8,113 nucleotides of DNA, taken from positions 1 to 8,113 of the forward strand of contig DGTW01000308.1 in the NCBI GenBank assembly GCA_002393835.1. The letters run 5' to 3'. The DNA comes from Treponema sp. UBA4326 (GTDB taxonomy: Bacteria > Spirochaetota > Spirochaetia > Treponematales > Treponemataceae). The notes beneath the pieces were generated by a model that was not told the DNA's origin, searched no databases, and saw nothing but the letters and a program-made list of their open reading frames with translations. Position numbers and translations under genes: made by a program. Positions 1 to 7,251 of the stretch are shown here, in pieces; the stretch's first letter is position 1; every line of letters starts with the position of its first letter.

Positions 1-1
1 C

Positions 2-496
2 TTCGAGCACAGCGTAAAACTCGAAATTCTGCACGAGGACGGCTCAATCACAAGCGATGGAAGCGGCGAGATTCTTGTCACAAGCCTGAACAATCATGCC
101 ATGCCCCTAATCCGCTACAGGCTCGGTGACTCAGGCACAATCACCCATAATATAGAAGGACTGGAAGGCTCTTTTGCCCTCATCACGGAACTTCACGGAA
201 AAACGAATGCCCATATCAAAAAAGCCAATGGCGAGCTGGTTTTCGGTCAGTTTTTCTGCGACCTTTTCTGCACCCAGGAATGGGTTGAGCGCTTCCTGAT
301 TATACAAAAATCCCCCTGCAATCTTGAGATTCACATCAAGGTGAGGTCTGGCTACTCAAAGGACGAAGCTTCACTTAAAAGTATCTTAAATAGCATTGAC
401 AGGGAACTAGGCTTATGCCATTATGATATAATATATGATGATGTTCCCCTCCCGAAATCGGGCAAACTTGAATACCTGCGGCCATACACTGAATAA
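2..496 (+). CDS. Adenylate-forming ligase, phenylacetate-CoA ligase/CapK-like, C-terminal part
   Basis: Partial gene: frame 2 is open from the window edge, and the 164 visible residues are the C-terminal part of an ANL-superfamily (acyl/aryl-adenylate forming) enzyme. Near the start, GEILVTSLNNHAMPLIRYRLGD matches the GE(I/V)xVT…AMPLIRYRxGD hinge region typical of the PaaK/coenzyme F390 synthetase/CapK branch; I split it here as GEILVTSLNN and AMPLIRYRLGD. The end, PLPKSGKLEYL, resembles the last ANL motif, with K155 (window numbering) in the place of the lysine used for adenylation. Such enzymes activate a carboxylic acid with ATP and often pass it to CoA or a carrier protein. The substrate cannot be told from this fragment. 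An ATG at 101 lies inside the conserved domain and is not the real start. The next gene begins 55 bases downstream on the same strand, so the two may be cotranscribed. Family confidence is good; the specific reaction is unknown. Confidence 0.85.
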   Translation, partial: FEHSVKLEILHEDGSITSDGSGEILVTSLNNHAMPLIRYRLGDSGTITHNIEGLEGSFALITELHGKTNAHIKKANGELVFGQFFCDLFCTQEWVERFLIIQKSPCNLEIHIKVRSGYSKDEASLKSILNSIDRELGLCHYDIIYDDVPLPKSGKLEYLRPYTE

Positions 497-551
497 AGGG
501 GGCCTTGCCTCCATGCCAGGCCGCTAACACGGACTTTTTAAGGAGAACTAT

Positions 552-1468
552 ATGCTTTACTACTGGCAAATCAACAACAACTACGAAGATGATTCTGTCT
601 TTCTGGATCATACCGGTATTCTCAACGAAGATGCCATCAGAAAAGCAATCATAGAATCACAGGTAAGTACAGTCCTTTACAGCAAGGATATTCCTAATGA
701 CACAATAATTAGTCTCAAAAAAAGTATCCCAGAAGTTATTTTTAAAAGAAGTTACGACCCCCGCATTTATGTCCGCTCTCTCCGTGAAGAATGTTATGAG
801 GTACAGAATCCTGTACTGGATTTGAGTAGAAAAGTGACAGAAGAGTTTTATGCAAAAAAACAAAAGCTCAAAAACGATTCCGTGAGTGCTGAAAAAATCG
901 CTGAGACCACAATGCTGCATCCAGGAAAAAGAATCCTCTGGAGCTGCTGCAATCCCTCTAGCGTAATGCTTGATTTTTTTGAGGAAATCACTTTTAAAAA
1001 CCAATTACCTATCTCGAATGTTGTACTCAGTTCGGGGAAACTTTCCGTTATGTCTGCGAGCGGCTCCCCAAAGGAAGCTCCCTGTACGGAGTCGATTTCT
1101 GGCAGAAGGTAAAAGGCTTTCCTATGAGCGAAGAGGCCGAGCGCGACTATAAGATTCACCGAATCGGTTTTAAGGGAGACCTCGGCTACAATGAAGCCAT
1201 GGAAAAACTCGTCCAGAGCAATCCTGGCCTCCATGTTGACCTGGCATTTTATGATGCGAACCACAAATCCCGTGATGACAGGGCCTTGCGGGCCATTGCA
1301 AAAATCAGCGACATAGTAATCGTTCATGACGCAAATTTTGAGGAAGTGACGACAATGTGCCGGGGAATTTTCGGGGACAAGCCTTTTAAGCTGCATGGAA
1401 ACGACTTAACAGAAGCCTACAGTCGGATTTATATTCTCAACAAAAGCGACAAGTGGCAATTACAATAA
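552..1468 (+). pseudogene. Frameshifted gene: unknown protein with Rossmann/methyltransferase-like C-terminal half
   Basis: Two overlapping reading frames form one broken gene. The first (ATG 552, with AGGAG at 541-545, seven bases or so upstream) is read to a stop at 1110-1112. Its last 24 or so residues (…KLSVMSASGSPKEAP…) look like out-of-frame sequence. The adjacent frame is open from 998 to the TAA at 1466-1468. Adding one base, for example in GGGG 1034-1037, joins them as …NVVLSSG-ETFRYVCERLPKG… and gives about 305 residues. In the rebuilt protein, NVVLSSGETFRYV followed by SSLYGVDFW looks like strand 1, the cofactor loop and the acidic end of strand 2 of a class I SAM methyltransferase. 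HVDLAFYDANH and DIVIVHDANF resemble strands 4 and 5, as in cephalosporin-hydroxylase/methyltransferase-24-like proteins. The first 155 residues match nothing I know. A sequencing error, a true pseudogene or recoding are all possible. The function is not identified. Confidence 0.75.
1034..1037 (+). other. Probable frameshift site (G run)
   Basis: The run GGGG lies between the in-frame codons for …LSSG and the next-frame codons for ETFRYV. A fifth G here would make one continuous reading frame with a sensible protein at the junction. The shift must lie after 997, because the downstream frame has a TAA at 995-997, and before the upstream stop at 1110. The exact base is inferred from the protein context only. 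Confidence 0.55.
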
Positions 1469-1471
1469 TCA

Positions 1472-1500
1472 ATCTGAAGTAAATCAGAAGTCATCTGAAG
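1472..1500 (+). repeat. Three short direct repeats ATC(T/A)GAAG
   Basis: ATCTGAAG at 1472-1479, ATCAGAAG at 1483-1490 and ATCTGAAG at 1493-1500 recur with steps of 11 and 10 bases, about one helical turn. They fill most of the gap between the frameshifted gene and pelA. The last copy runs into the pelA Shine-Dalgarno sequence AAGGAGG (1498-1504). They could be binding sites for a regulator of pelA, or simply a small tandem duplication. No promoter is evident in this 43-base gap. Confidence 0.4.
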
Positions 1501-1511
1501 GAGGCTGCTTT

Positions 1512-2741
1512 ATGTCAAAAAAATTGATTTGGGCTTTTATTCTTATGTCAATTTTCTTCTCTTTTTCATGCACTGCGGTAACAGACCGTAGCCATGAGTC
1601 TGACGAGGAATGGCAGAAAAAGAATCTTGAGCATTATAAAGCGATTCCTCTGTCAATTTTCAAGGACTCAATCAATGGAGTCCGAAAACAGTTCAAGAAC
1701 AATATTCCGCCCTACCCGATTTATGAAGACAATCAAATCGTGGGAATCACTGAGAATATCCTTGCCCTGCAAAATCCTGATGGGGGCTGGGCAAAGAATA
1801 CCGATTGGGGAAGAATTTATTCAAGGGAAGAGCTTGAAAAACTTCACAAAAAGACTCTTTCTGTAAAGCCCCTCACCTACGAGCATAAAGAAAATGGCTC
1901 ACAAAGCACGCTCGACAACGATACGATTTACACTCATGTCGAATATCTCTGCAAGGTCTACCAGCAGGTAAAGGACAAGCGCTACATTGAGAGCGCAAAG
2001 CGGGCCTTACAGTGGATTATAAATGCCCAGCATCCAAAAAGCGGTGGCTGGACAGGAAGCGATGTCTATGCAATCACCTACAATGACGGAGCCATGAGTG
2101 GTGTCCTGGAGCTTCTGCGGGAAATTTTTCAGGACAAGCCGGACTATTTCAAGCCATTGGGCAGCAAGGCTCAAAAGGAGGCAAAAGCCGCTTATGCTCG
2201 TGGAATTCAGTGCGTTATAAAGACCCAGATTCATACAAAGCTTGCGGACGGAAGAACAATTACCGCAGCCTGGGGCCAGCAGCATGGCCATGAGACCCTG
2301 GAGCCAATTTGGGCAAGGGAATTCGAGCCGCCTTCAATCTGCACAATCGAATCAATAAATCTCCTGATTTCCCTGATGAAGGACAAGTCGCCTTCCAAAG
2401 AGCTTCAGGAATGCATCGACTCAGCCTGCAAGTGGCTTATGAGCGAGGACATTGTAATTCGAGGTAAAAAACTGGTGGAGATTCCAGCCGAGCCAGAAGT
2501 TTCTGCTTACGGCCGCTACAGCGACTACGAGACAATTCTTGTTGATGACAAGGACGCTCCGCCGCTTTGGGCACGAATGTACGATCTCAAAACCTTAAAA
2601 CCTGTTTTCTGTGACCGGGGACGGCGTTTCGTAGATTCTTTCAACGAGCTGAGCCGGGAACGAAGAAACGGATACTCTTACCTGGGCGACTGGGGGCCAA
2701 AAATCAAAGCTCCTTACGAAGAATGGAAAAATCGCAGATAA
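1512..2741 (+). CDS. pelA: Pectate lyase, polysaccharide lyase family 10, lipoprotein
   Basis: The protein has 409 residues, and its ATG is set by a strong AAGGAGG (1498-1504) seven bases upstream. Residues 1-20 form a lipoprotein signal: KK, a hydrophobic core, then FSFS|C20. The enzyme is therefore probably lipid-anchored and exported. The rest matches the PelA/Pel-15E (PL10) catalytic domain. Motifs in order are NPDGGWAKNTDW (88-99), STLDNDTIYTHVEYL (132-146), YNDGAMSGVLELL (190-202), AAWGQQHGHETLEPIWA (252-268) with REFEPPS following (269-275), DAPPLWARMYDL (348-359) and ERRNGYSYLGDW (383-394). The family cleaves polygalacturonate by beta-elimination, giving unsaturated oligogalacturonides. 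From memory of the Cellvibrio enzyme, the acidic residues in LDND and YND line the active centre and bind Ca2+, and an arginine is the base. R269 is the likely counterpart, with R355 supporting. The protein is essentially signal plus catalytic domain, with no carbohydrate-binding module. It appears intact. Confidence 0.93.
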   Translation: MSKKLIWAFILMSIFFSFSCTAVTDRSHESDEEWQKKNLEHYKAIPLSIFKDSINGVRKQFKNNIPPYPIYEDNQIVGITENILALQNPDGGWAKNTDWGRIYSREELEKLHKKTLSVKPLTYEHKENGSQSTLDNDTIYTHVEYLCKVYQQVKDKRYIESAKRALQWIINAQHPKSGGWTGSDVYAITYNDGAMSGVLELLREIFQDKPDYFKPLGSKAQKEAKAAYARGIQCVIKTQIHTKLADGRTITAAWGQQHGHETLEPIWAREFEPPSICTIESINLLISLMKDKSPSKELQECIDSACKWLMSEDIVIRGKKLVEIPAEPEVSAYGRYSDYETILVDDKDAPPLWARMYDLKTLKPVFCDRGRRFVDSFNELSRERRNGYSYLGDWGPKIKAPYEEWKNRR

Positions 2742-2742
2742 T

Positions 2743-4386
2743 TCACTTGCGAATCAATTTCAAGAATTCATACAAGGCTATAAGCGCAAAAGGACGATAA
2801 GGGCGTTTGTGGTGCATTTCTGGCGGGAATTCATCACAAATTGCCATGCGAAGCTCCGTGCCGACAAGGGGGTCTAGCGTATCCGAAAAATCTTTTGACG
2901 CATACAAGCCTTTGAATAAATCAGTGCCATCATCGTCCGTGCATTCATCACTAAAGACGACAGCGGGGGCTTTTTCATCAAGTTTTTCAAATTTTGGAAG
3001 GCTCACGGGATATTCATTGTTAAATTTTTCCACCCGCTCCAATGTATGTTTTGAGAATGAACGATGCTCGACTTCAAATTCCAAAAGCCGCGGAGCGTAA
3101 CGAGACAAAATGAGAGTCGGAAGGTACAAGCGGTCATCGCCATAAGGATTATAATCAAATTCAGTTATCAGCGGATCCATAAATGGTGAAACCACGAACT
3201 GATTATAAAAGAAACTGCACAAAATCTTTTTTGCGTCACGCCCCTCAATCAAAGCCTTTTTATAAAAATAAGTCGCAGTATGATGGTCGTCCAGCTGCAT
3301 ATCCGAGACAATATCCCTCGCATAACGGCGGGTCTGTTCATGAGAAAAAGCCTTAAAACTCTCCCTCTCCGATTCAGAAAGAGAAGCAAGTTTGTCCGTG
3401 AGCTTGTCCGAAACCGAGTCATATTCGGACAGTGCCTCTTCCATTCCGCCCCAGTCATGTCCGCTAAGGCCTACGCTTCCCTTGATGATGCTCCCCAGCC
3501 CCTTTGCGGCAAAAATCGGAGTGTGATAGCGGATTTCGCTCATCTTGCAATAAAAGGTCTGCTCCATCGGGAACTGCCGCATAAGAGCAAAAGCTTCTTC
3601 GGGAAGGATATTTCCTTTCCGCTCTATTTTTACTAACTGCGAATTCAAATTAAAATGCAGGCTGTCAGCAATAATCTTTGAAATCCTCATGTCCTCAGCA
3701 TCTTTCGTGATGTTCACTGCCATATGGCTTCGCATAGATACGCAGGAGTTCAAATCAAGCCGTGCGTTTATAAGCATTGAAAGAATGATTCTAGTATCAA
3801 GACCACCGCTCAAATCAGCAAGGAGAGGATAGCGATTTTCGGCAAGCGCACGGTAAAAACGGGTCCATTTGAAATACCAGCTGTCTAAAACATCGAAATC
3901 CTCTTTTGATGCAAGTTTTCGCTTGAAAAAGTCTGTTTTTTCCTTTCTGAAGGATAAACTTTTACTTGATATTGTGATTTCGACGGAAATTTCGGATGTA
4001 AGGCGGAGAATTTCGTTTGCGAGAGTGCCAGAGAGAGAAAGAGGTGCTTCTCTCGCATACAAGAAAGAATGCATGTAATCTTTGTTAAGGCTGAGTTTTT
4101 CAGGTATTTTTTCTGCAAGAGTAAAAAAAGAATTGGAAAGCAAAAATCCCTGCTCATCCTGATATAAAAAAAGACCGAAAGAGCCGCAGAAATCCTGACT
4201 TATCCGGATTTTGTCGCCATCCCGCTCAATCAGAACGAAACAGCCGGTTCTTGAATGCCCTGAAGGAAACTCATTCACAAAGAATGAACCGTCCTCACAA
4301 ATCATAAAACCTATCATGCGGCTTTTTACACTTTCAAGAGAATCAGAGGAAATTAAAAAACTGTGTTCTTCTGCATTTATTCCCAT
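2743..4386 (-). CDS. Asparagine synthetase-like protein (AsnB-type ATP-pyrophosphatase, no glutaminase nucleophile)
   Basis: The protein has 547 residues. The N-terminal part (about 1-110) has the outline of an Ntn-type glutaminase domain (QDFCGSFGLFLYQ at 65-77, then LLSNSFFTLAE at 82-92). It begins MGINA and so lacks the catalytic Cys2 of real glutamine amidotransferases. The synthetase part carries the ATP/PPi loop LADLSGGLDTR (189-199), a loop GLSGHDWGG (306-314) where family members usually have a glycine-rich GxGGDE-type motif, and SPFMDPLITEF (400-410), the common PF(L/M)DP signature. Relatives activate a carboxylate as an acyl-AMP and form an amide. In this subgroup the substrate is generally unknown, and glutaminase activity is not expected. 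The start follows the lipoprotein stop by 5 bases with no clear Shine-Dalgarno (GGTAAAATAAAATC upstream), which suggests translational coupling. Its stop is one base from the pelA stop on the other strand. The fold call is firm; the reaction is not known. Confidence 0.82.
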   Translation of the reverse strand: MGINAEEHSFLISSDSLESVKSRMIGFMICEDGSFFVNEFPSGHSRTGCFVLIERDGDKIRISQDFCGSFGLFLYQDEQGFLLSNSFFTLAEKIPEKLSLNKDYMHSFLYAREAPLSLSGTLANEILRLTSEISVEITISSKSLSFRKEKTDFFKRKLASKEDFDVLDSWYFKWTRFYRALAENRYPLLADLSGGLDTRIILSMLINARLDLNSCVSMRSHMAVNITKDAEDMRISKIIADSLHFNLNSQLVKIERKGNILPEEAFALMRQFPMEQTFYCKMSEIRYHTPIFAAKGLGSIIKGSVGLSGHDWGGMEEALSEYDSVSDKLTDKLASLSESERESFKAFSHEQTRRYARDIVSDMQLDDHHTATYFYKKALIEGRDAKKILCSFFYNQFVVSPFMDPLITEFDYNPYGDDRLYLPTLILSRYAPRLLEFEVEHRSFSKHTLERVEKFNNEYPVSLPKFEKLDEKAPAVVFSDECTDDDGTDLFKGLYASKDFSDTLDPLVGTELRMAICDEFPPEMHHKRPYRPFALIALYEFLKLIRK

Positions 4387-4391
4387 TGATT

Positions 4392-6275
4392 TTATTTTAC
4401 CGGAGCGTATATTGTGTTGCCGTTGTTTTCGCCCTGGGCATACTTAATCTTTCGACCGCTGTCACCGATAGTGTATCCGCTCATGCCATATATTTCAAAG
4501 TAATCTGGAATAGCGGTAGCATATTCCCTGTTATCACTGGCATTTTCAGCACCAGCCGCCCAGAATAATGGATAATCGCCGGCCGCTTCCTGAGTCAGGC
4601 TTGCATAAGCCTCAATGCCTTCAAATTTTACTTTGATTACATTATTCGAGGTAATTTCTCCTGTCACACCAATGCTGGACTTCATGAACAAGTCAATTAC
4701 TCCGCCAATTGAAGAATTTCCGCTGACGTAAAGTGCACCGATTGTTTCGATTTCAGATGTCGCTCCTTCAGAATCTTTTCCGAGAATCAGGGCGATGTTT
4801 TCTGAATCCGTGCTATTTTCGTTTTCAGCTGAGATGATTTTATTCTCTGTTTTTTCTAAGCCCAGCGTATCCGCCGTGATGTAAGGACTGCCGTTGCTCA
4901 AAACGCTCTCCGCTTCAAAGCTGTCTTCGTTGAATGACTTGAACTCAAAGCCGTCAGCAAGGTTAAGAGAGCCTGAATTAACGACCTTAACAGGAGAGCC
5001 ATAATTTGAATTTGCAAAAATCGTTGATGAAGAGACATAAAGGGAGCCGCCGAGAATGGCCAGGGCTGAGCCATCCATTTTACTGATTTCAGTATTCTTA
5101 CTCAAAGTGATTCCGCCACCTACAAAGGAAGCGCTGGAATCTCCCTGAATAACAATTCCGCAAAGACCACTCTCGCCGACGCAATCCTTAATCGTCATTT
5201 TCTGGGCATAGAATTCCGAAGACAGGATTGAAACCGGAATTCCCAAAGAAGTTCCATAAGTGCCGCTTTGTGCAAGCCCCCTGCAGTCCTTTATTGTGAC
5301 ATTCTCGCAGTACAAGCTTCCGTTGCTGTGATTCTCGGGATAATTTTCCGGCGCATAATTATTTATACTCAGAATATAAGGAGCCGCGACATTCTTAATC
5401 TCGACATCTTTTAGCACAATCGTGCCGCCGGTCGTTCCAATCAGAATGTTTGAATGCTTTACCCCGCTCTCGCTGGTAATAGTGCCGTTCTTGATAAGAA
5501 GAGTGTAATTAAGCGGAACCTGAAAAAGAGGGTTTTCCGCCGGATTGTTATCGTCCTTCATGTCTTCTGTGAATTCTTCCCAGCACAAGGTTTTACCGTT
5601 CAAATCTATTATGACATCTCCCTGAATGTAGTAAGGAAGATTGTTAACCGTCTTACCATCTTTTGTTTCGACACTTGTGACAAAGTTTTCCTTTACATTG
5701 CCGTTAAGGGTGATTGTCTTAATTTCAAGGCCAGAGGCTTTTTTGGCGGCAAGAAGTGCCTGAGCCAGGCTGTCATATTCCTCTCCATTAAAAGAAGCCG
5801 TGCCACCGAATTCAATTTCTACATCGAGGCCACCGCTTTCATTTCCGCCAGAAGGCTCTTCATCGACTGGAGCTACATACTTTTTAATTGAGATTTTTAC
5901 AGATGAGACTTTTCCTTCTTCTACCTGAGCCGCTTCTTCTCCTCTTCCAAGGATTTTTTCTTCTGAATTAAGGGCTAGGACTGTGACCTTGTAACTTCCC
6001 ACCGGAAGCCCCTCAAATGAAACGGTTTCGTCCCAACCCGCATTTTTTGACTGGGTAAAGACATCTTCAGGGATGGATTCAACTGAAACCTCAAAAGTTA
6101 CGATATCATTTGCCCATTGCGGGATATCATCTGTCTTTGCAGCCCTCGAATAATTTTTTGAAGGGAGACGGACAGAAAGACCGCTTTGTGAATTGTCTGA
6201 AGAAAGTGCCGAACATGAGATGAAAGGCAGAACAGCAAAAAGAACAAGTGTAAGGACGAAAAAAGATTTCCGCAT
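4392..6275 (-). CDS. Large surface lipoprotein with beta-sandwich module and right-handed beta-helix
   Basis: The protein has 627 residues. The ATG at 6275 is preceded by TAAGGAG (complement of 6281-6287) at good spacing. Residues 1-21 form a lipoprotein signal peptide ending PFIS|C21, the relaxed spirochaete style. Residues about 57-132 (FEVSVESIPEDVF … FEGLPVGSYKVTVLAL … VSSVKISI) look like a small beta-sandwich of the PEGA/CnaB/carboxypeptidase-regulatory kind. An acidic Pro/Gly linker follows (133-152). From about 166, EEYDSLAQALLAAKK and TITLNGNVKE introduce a long series of short beta-strand turns (VIIDLNGKTL, LLIKNGTITS, IVLKDVEIKN, LYCENVTIKD, FYAQKMTIKD) typical of a parallel beta-helix. 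I see no polysaccharide-lyase catalytic motif. It is probably exported and lipid-anchored, with an adhesive, structural or sugar-binding role; this is inference. It is the first gene of a two-gene unit with the AsnB-like gene. Similar architectures are common in Treponema, to my knowledge. Confidence 0.8.
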   Translation of the reverse strand: MRKSFFVLTLVLFAVLPFISCSALSSDNSQSGLSVRLPSKNYSRAAKTDDIPQWANDIVTFEVSVESIPEDVFTQSKNAGWDETVSFEGLPVGSYKVTVLALNSEEKILGRGEEAAQVEEGKVSSVKISIKKYVAPVDEEPSGGNESGGLDVEIEFGGTASFNGEEYDSLAQALLAAKKASGLEIKTITLNGNVKENFVTSVETKDGKTVNNLPYYIQGDVIIDLNGKTLCWEEFTEDMKDDNNPAENPLFQVPLNYTLLIKNGTITSESGVKHSNILIGTTGGTIVLKDVEIKNVAAPYILSINNYAPENYPENHSNGSLYCENVTIKDCRGLAQSGTYGTSLGIPVSILSSEFYAQKMTIKDCVGESGLCGIVIQGDSSASFVGGGITLSKNTEISKMDGSALAILGGSLYVSSSTIFANSNYGSPVKVVNSGSLNLADGFEFKSFNEDSFEAESVLSNGSPYITADTLGLEKTENKIISAENENSTDSENIALILGKDSEGATSEIETIGALYVSGNSSIGGVIDLFMKSSIGVTGEITSNNVIKVKFEGIEAYASLTQEAAGDYPLFWAAGAENASDNREYATAIPDYFEIYGMSGYTIGDSGRKIKYAQGENNGNTIYAPVK

Positions 6276-6320
6276 AAAAATCTCCTTATGACAATTCTCT
6301 CTCTGACTATAGTTATTATC

Positions 6321-6326
6321 ATTATA
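6321..6326 (-). promoter_or_regulatory. Possible -10 box for the lipoprotein operon
   Basis: The minus strand reads TATAAT here, a perfect -10 hexamer. It lies about 45 bases upstream of the lipoprotein ATG and would give a leader of roughly 39 bases containing the TAAGGAG site. No good TTGACA-like -35 is seen at 17 bases; the upstream sequence is a pyrimidine-rich stretch. A second -10-like TATAGT is at 6305-6310. The AT-rich block 6362-6390 farther upstream could act as an UP-like element. Confidence 0.4.
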
Positions 6327-6400
6327 AGACCAAAAGAAGAGAAAAGAAAGAGAAGATTATGTAAAATTTATAAAAATTTTGTTTTATTTTAAGGAAAGTA

Positions 6401-7234
6401 TTATTTTTCTACCGGTCGATAATAGAAAGTAACATGACGGCGGCTTGAACCAGATTCCTTTTTCATCTCAAAATCGTCGTCAAAGTATTCTATTAGGTCC
6501 GTGAGCTTTCTGAAGCCGTAATCCACCGTGTCGAAGCCAGGGTCCTGCCTTTTGAAGAAGGAACCGGCGGCACTCACATCGGCCCAGCCCGTCTCGTCGG
6601 CGTACTTGTCGTAGGCTGTGTTCAGGAGCTTGAAAATCTTACGGAACTGGCGGTCGCTCATGGCAACTTCACCATTGGCATTCTTACGCAAAATACCCAG
6701 GAAGCTCTTCTTGGGCTTGTCGGCGGCCTTGTGGCTCTTGCGCTTTTGCTCAGCAAAGGCTGCGTCTTCCTCAGGGTTGGGCTCCTCTTCTTCGGTAACA
6801 AGATTCTCGATATAAATGAAATCGTCACAGGCACTGATGAAGGACTGGGGAGTCTTTTTTTGCCCTACTCCGAAAACGAAAATCTGGCTTTCGCGAAGCC
6901 TCGTGGCAAGCTTGGTAAAATCAGAGTCGCTGGTGACAAGGGCAATGGCATCGTATTTGTCGGTGTAAAGGAGATCCATAGCGTCGATAATCATGGCACT
7001 GTCGCTGGAATTCTTTCCCTGGGTGTAGGCGAACTGCTGGACAGGGATAATTGCATTGTCGTTAAGCTCGTTCTTCCAGTTTTTGAGGGTCGGAAGCGAA
7101 AAGTCTCCGTAGGCCCGCTTGGTGATTATATGGCCGTGAACCGCAATCTCCTGCAAGATGGAGCGGAGTTTTTTGCACGGCGTGTTGTCGGCATCAATGA
7201 GGACGCCGATATTTTTGCTTTCAATTTCGTCCAT
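6401..7234 (-). CDS. NYN-domain (PIN-like) putative ribonuclease with C-terminal OST-HTH/LOTUS domain
   Basis: The protein has 277 residues. The N-terminal NYN/LabA-type domain (about 7-145) starts NIGVLIDADNTP (8-19) and contains GKNSSDSAMIIDAMDLLY (73-90) and ALVTSDSDFTKLA (98-110). The acidic set D14, D16, D78 and D103/D105 fits the metal site of PIN-like nucleases. A low-complexity linker follows, acidic at 147-158 and basic at 163-176. Residues about 195-275 (FRKIFKLLNTAYDK, GWADVSAAGSFFKRQDPGF, YFDDDFEMKK, HVTFYYRP) match the OST-HTH/LOTUS fold, a winged-helix module linked to RNA binding. Bacterial proteins with this pairing are thought to act in RNA processing or decay; this one's substrate is unknown. 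No Shine-Dalgarno sequence precedes the ATG (TTTTTATT directly upstream), so initiation may be leaderless or nearly so. It is divergent from the exonuclease gene. No GC-rich terminator hairpin follows its stop. Confidence 0.88.
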   Translation of the reverse strand: MDEIESKNIGVLIDADNTPCKKLRSILQEIAVHGHIITKRAYGDFSLPTLKNWKNELNDNAIIPVQQFAYTQGKNSSDSAMIIDAMDLLYTDKYDAIALVTSDSDFTKLATRLRESQIFVFGVGQKKTPQSFISACDDFIYIENLVTEEEEPNPEEDAAFAEQKRKSHKAADKPKKSFLGILRKNANGEVAMSDRQFRKIFKLLNTAYDKYADETGWADVSAAGSFFKRQDPGFDTVDYGFRKLTDLIEYFDDDFEMKKESGSSRRHVTFYYRPVEK

Positions 7235-7242
7235 AATAAAAA

Positions 7243-7251
7243 AGTTTATCA
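7243..7251 (-). promoter_or_regulatory. Possible extended -10 promoter for the NYN gene
   Basis: The minus strand reads TGATAAACT, a TGn element followed by TAAACT (4 of 6 matches to TATAAT). It ends 8 bases before the NYN gene ATG. Transcription would start at or within a few bases of the start codon, in keeping with the missing Shine-Dalgarno sequence. No -35 is recognised. The match is modest. Confidence 0.3.

Noticed and set aside
501..539. Bulged GC hairpin GGCCTTG…CAGGCC followed by TTTTTA, as a terminator after the ligase gene
   Set aside because: The stem is short and imperfect and the T run starts about 13 bases after it, so it does not fit an intrinsic terminator.
992..1001. TTTTAAAAAC as a programmed -1 slippery site
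   Set aside because: In the upstream frame the codons are TTT AAA AAC. Slipping back one base would place AAA on TAA or pair badly, so it is not a proper X XXY YYZ heptamer. The GGGG run fits the protein better.
848..1396. Long antisense open frame (182 codons) opposite the frameshifted gene
   Set aside because: It crosses the frameshift only because it mirrors codon bias. It has no ribosome site and its translation shows no recognisable domain.
5454..5891. Plus-strand open frame of 145 codons inside the lipoprotein gene
   Set aside because: It is a shadow of a clearly coding minus-strand gene, with no ribosome site and no protein-like motif.
6102..6130. Two copies of GATATCAT 21 bases apart
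   Set aside because: They lie within the lipoprotein coding region and are explained by the codons for two similar Asp-Ile stretches.
6362..6390. AAAATTT…AAATTTT inverted repeat as a terminator for the NYN gene
   Set aside because: The stem is pure A/T and weak, with no following uridine tract in a proper position. It is more likely an AT-rich promoter-upstream region.
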